Below are positions 12,716 through 14,910 of a stretch of DNA of 14,910 nucleotides, in pieces (the first letter of the stretch is position 1; each line of letters starts with the position of its first letter). The notes below the pieces were generated by a model. The model was not told the DNA's origin. It made no database searches and saw only the letters and a program-made list of their open reading frames with translations. The stretch lies in the NCBI GenBank assembly GCA_021808425.1, contig JAKBBS010000075.1, positions 1 through 14,910 of the forward strand, in the 5' to 3' direction. Both the position numbers and the translations under genes were made by a program. The DNA is from Actinomycetes bacterium (GTDB lineage: Bacteria; Actinomycetota; Acidimicrobiia; Acidimicrobiales; Palsa-688).

Positions 12716-13579
12716 GTGGCGGCGTCTCACAGGCTATCTGGGGTCAAACTTGGAGCCGTGGGAATCGTCGCAGCGGCCCTCGCTGCTGGGTGTGGATCCT
12801 CAGCCAAGTCAGTCCTGCCACCTGTTGCGACAACCACGTCCGCTCTGCCAGCGCCGTCGACAACGGTCACAGTTACGACGACGACGACGACCACGACCGT
12901 GGTCCCAGGCGCCACGACCACCACCACACCGCCGTCGAACGGGACCCGGACGGTTGTCTACCCACTCGGGATCGACATGCGCGCCGGCCCGTCGACGTCG
13001 GCAAAAGTTCTCGGCACCCTCGTGAGGGGAGCAGAGGTTACCGTCAACTCCTACAACCCGGCGTCCGGCGGGTGGCTGAACGTCAAAGGAGTGTCTGTCA
13101 CCGGTTGGATCAGCGCCAATCAGCAGCTGACCGCACCAGGAACGTTCTATCCTTTTGCGTCAACCAGCGGCAGCTTCTCGACCTTGTATCCCACGACTTG
13201 GTCAGCGACGGCCACATCGTCGGGTGGTGCAGTCCTTCGCAGCGCCTCAGGCACAGAGACAGTCTCGTTCTCGACTGGTGCGTCCGTGTCGGCCCTTCCG
13301 CCGTTGCCGGCGGGTTTCCAGCCGCTGTCGTCCCAGCAGCTTCTGGTATGCGGCGTCACGGGGGACCTCTTGGCATACACCCGTGGCTCCACTACGACAA
13401 CCTCCGTTGCGCCCCAGGGGCAGGCCTTGACCGAGCCGTACCTTGCTGTCATCGACCTAGCGATCGACAAGGCCCACGCGCTCGGCATCCAGGCAAACCT
13501 GACGAGCCTTTCTCAGATCTCGACGGTCATCTCAATTGCGAGCTCGGTGACGTTCCCCGCGAAAGTCTGCGGAGCCTGA
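12716..13579 (+). CDS. Lipoprotein with Thr-rich linker and bacterial SH3 domain
   Basis: The 287-residue protein starts with a lipoprotein signal: VKLGAVGIVAAALAAGC with lipidated C26. A low-complexity linker (about 40-75) is almost all Thr, Val and Pro and is partly encoded by five ACG codons in a row (12875-12889). An SH3b domain follows at about 78-140 (GIDMRAGPSTSAKVLGTLVR, GGWLNVKGVSVTGWIS), a fold that usually binds cell-wall peptides. The remaining 145 residues (TFYPFASTSGSFSTLYPTTW onward) form an unrecognised secreted domain with two Cys (VCGV and the C-terminal VCGA). It is likely a cell-envelope protein held by its lipid. The GTG start is chosen because it gives a normal signal peptide. 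Confidence 0.8.
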   Translation: MAASHRLSGVKLGAVGIVAAALAAGCGSSAKSVLPPVATTTSALPAPSTTVTVTTTTTTTTVVPGATTTTTPPSNGTRTVVYPLGIDMRAGPSTSAKVLGTLVRGAEVTVNSYNPASGGWLNVKGVSVTGWISANQQLTAPGTFYPFASTSGSFSTLYPTTWSATATSSGGAVLRSASGTETVSFSTGASVSALPPLPAGFQPLSSQQLLVCGVTGDLLAYTRGSTTTTSVAPQGQALTEPYLAVIDLAIDKAHALGIQANLTSLSQISTVISIASSVTFPAKVCGA

Positions 13580-13596
13580 CCACGGACCTGTTGTGC

Positions 13597-13618
13597 GAGA
13601 CGGCCGTGCTCCCGTCTT
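13597..13618. terminator. Weak bidirectional terminator candidate between convergent genes
   Basis: AGACGG (13598-13603) and CCGTCT (13612-13617) pair around an 8-nt loop, with a G-T pair outside. A short TTTC follows on the plus strand. It sits in the 41-nt gap between the SH3 lipoprotein stop and the GH1 stop. The stem is only six or seven pairs, so it is a modest candidate. Confidence 0.3.
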
Positions 13619-13620
13619 TC

Positions 13621-14910
13621 TCAGTTGACGATGCTGGCGCCGTTGCTCTCTATCACGGAGCGGTACCACGAGAAGCTCGCCTTCGGGATCCTCAGGCCGC
13701 TCGGATAGTCGACCCAGACGAGGCCGAAACGCCTCGAGTAGCCGAACGACCATTCGAAGTTGTCCATGAGGCTCCACGCGAAGTAGCCGCGGACGTCGAC
13801 GCCTTTGCCGATGGCTTCGCGCAACGCTGTGAGGTGGCTTCGCAGATAGGAGATCCTCGCCCCGTCTAGGATCGCGCCGTCAGGGTCGACATAGTCGTCG
13901 CAAGCAGCACCGTTCTCTGTGACGTAGATCGGCGGGGCCTGATATTCCTCGTGAAGGCGCACCAGCATGCCTGCAAAGGCCGCCGGGTCTTCCTCCCAAC
14001 CCATCGCCGTGCGCTTGAGGTTGGGACGTCTCACGTGCGGGGCTCGAAGGTCGTCGAGGACTGGGTCGCTCTCGATGCGTCCGATGTCGAAGCCCTGCTG
14101 CCTGGCTGCATCGAGGCGTCCTTGGTCGGCAACTACCATCGAAGTGTAGAAGTTGACGCCGAGGAAGTCGATGGGCGTCGAAATGACTTCAGCGTCTCCG
14201 TCCAGGGCGACTTCAAAAGCCCCGAAGGGACTGTAGTGCTCCACCATGTCGGCGGGGTAAGACCCTCGGAGAACCGCGTCGAGATACAACCTGTTCGATT
14301 GACCGTCGACCCTCCGCGCCGCTGCGATGTCGTCGGGATGATCGCTTGCGGCTATCGCCGTCGTGAGGTTGAGGGTGATGCCAATCGGGGCGGCATCGTT
14401 GGCCCGAAGCGCCGCAACCGCTAGGCCGTGGCCGAGGAGCAGGTGATGCGTGCTTGAAAGCGCCGCGCTCACATCTCTTCTGCCCGGTGCGTGCAAGCCT
14501 CGGCCGTAGCCGAGCCAAGCCGAGCACCACGGTTCGTTGAGCGTGATCCAGCGATCCACCCTCCCACTAAGCGCTTCGCCTACCACCGCTGCGTAGTCGG
14601 CGAAGCGCACAGCGGTGTCGCGGGCGGTCCAACCACCGGCGTCCTCGAGCGGCTGGGGGAGATCCCAGTGGTAGAGGGTCGCCACCGCGGCTATGCCCCG
14701 CTCCGCGAGACCGTCCACCAGCCGACGGTAGAAGTCCAGCCCGGCTGGATTTACGGGGCCCGCTCCGTCTGGCTGGATCCTCGGCCACGAAACGGAGAAC
14801 CTGTACGAGCGAAGCCCGAGTTGCGCCATGAGGTCCAGGTCCTCTTCGAGACGGTCGTAATGGCTGCAGGCTGTGTCACCGGTGTCGCCATTGCGGACCG
14901 CGCCGGGCTT
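13621..14910 (-). CDS. Glycoside hydrolase family 1 beta-glucosidase (N-terminus outside window)
   Basis: The frame is open from the right edge to the stop at 13621 and gives 429 residues. It begins within the family at NGDTGDTACSHYDRLEEDLD, so about 45-50 N-terminal residues are missing. Clear GH1 landmarks are YRFSVSWPRIQP, TLYHWDLPQPLEDAGGW, the acid/base Glu in TLNEPW, DFLGVNFYT, the nucleophile Glu in YVTENGAACDD, and the aglycone-side block DNFEWSFGYSRRFGLVWVDY. The enzyme hydrolyses beta-glucosides or beta-galactosides by the retaining mechanism. No signal peptide can be judged because the start is missing; GH1 enzymes are usually cytoplasmic. It could feed sugar to the galactose genes to the left, but there is no operon link. 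Confidence 0.95.
   Translation of the reverse strand, partial: KPGAVRNGDTGDTACSHYDRLEEDLDLMAQLGLRSYRFSVSWPRIQPDGAGPVNPAGLDFYRRLVDGLAERGIAAVATLYHWDLPQPLEDAGGWTARDTAVRFADYAAVVGEALSGRVDRWITLNEPWCSAWLGYGRGLHAPGRRDVSAALSSTHHLLLGHGLAVAALRANDAAPIGITLNLTTAIAASDHPDDIAAARRVDGQSNRLYLDAVLRGSYPADMVEHYSPFGAFEVALDGDAEVISTPIDFLGVNFYTSMVVADQGRLDAARQQGFDIGRIESDPVLDDLRAPHVRRPNLKRTAMGWEEDPAAFAGMLVRLHEEYQAPPIYVTENGAACDDYVDPDGAILDGARISYLRSHLTALREAIGKGVDVRGYFAWSLMDNFEWSFGYSRRFGLVWVDYPSGLRIPKASFSWYRSVIESNGASIVN

Noticed and set aside
12199..13869. Long rightward open frame of 556 codons
   Set aside because: It is a high-GC shadow: antisense to the dehydrogenase and GH1 genes and out of frame with the SH3 lipoprotein, with no family resemblance.
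1..14910. CRISPR array, riboswitch or rRNA
   Set aside because: No regularly spaced direct repeats, no recognisable aptamer core before any gene, and no rRNA sequence were seen on either strand.

Overview
The window looks like chromosome from a high-GC member of the Actinomycetota. The strongest clue is a gene with the full layout of the mycothiol-dependent formaldehyde dehydrogenase/nitrosomycothiol reductase MscR, an enzyme of mycothiol-producing actinobacteria. Two lipoproteins with Thr/Ser-rich linkers, a DUF6069 membrane protein, many GTG starts and many 4-nt gene overlaps fit this. I cannot place it below phylum from this sequence.

Left end (1-1500) is an accessory scar. It holds the tail of a probable transposase and the 3' part of a tRNA-Glu(UUC), from the anticodon stem to the discriminator base and without its 5' half. 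It also holds a perfect 18-bp hairpin, a decayed small toxin-like gene, and an MNT antitoxin whose partner HEPN toxin is cut off at a very AT-rich 49-nt palindrome. The tRNA piece is best read as one attachment site of an integrated element lying to the left. The broken toxin genes to its right look like remains of older insertions.

From about 1500 to the right end the genes look like ordinary chromosome. In order: inositol-monophosphatase-family enzyme (-), a doubtful small ORF, FKBP-type peptidyl-prolyl isomerase (+), ferritin-like protein (-), a 5'-truncated galT coupled to an intact galK (+), a LuxR/NarL-type response regulator with its histidine kinase (-), and a DUF6069 membrane protein (+). 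These are followed by a mscR-VOC enzyme operon (-) divergent from a DUF169 protein (+), a three-gene unit of alcohol dehydrogenase, lipoprotein and flavin reductase (-), an SH3-domain lipoprotein (+) and a GH1 beta-glycosidase (-) that runs off the right edge.

Two patterns run through the window. Downstream genes start in a 4-nt overlap (ATGA or GTGA) with the gene before, seen five times. Five first genes have no Shine-Dalgarno but have a TANNNT hexamer ending 5-7 nt before the start codon, which suggests leaderless mRNAs. Nothing here is clearly a new defence or mobile system. The most unusual items are the interrupted MNT-HEPN pair with its palindrome, the tRNA-Glu attachment scar, the truncated galT, and two tightly coupled operons of unknown exact role.
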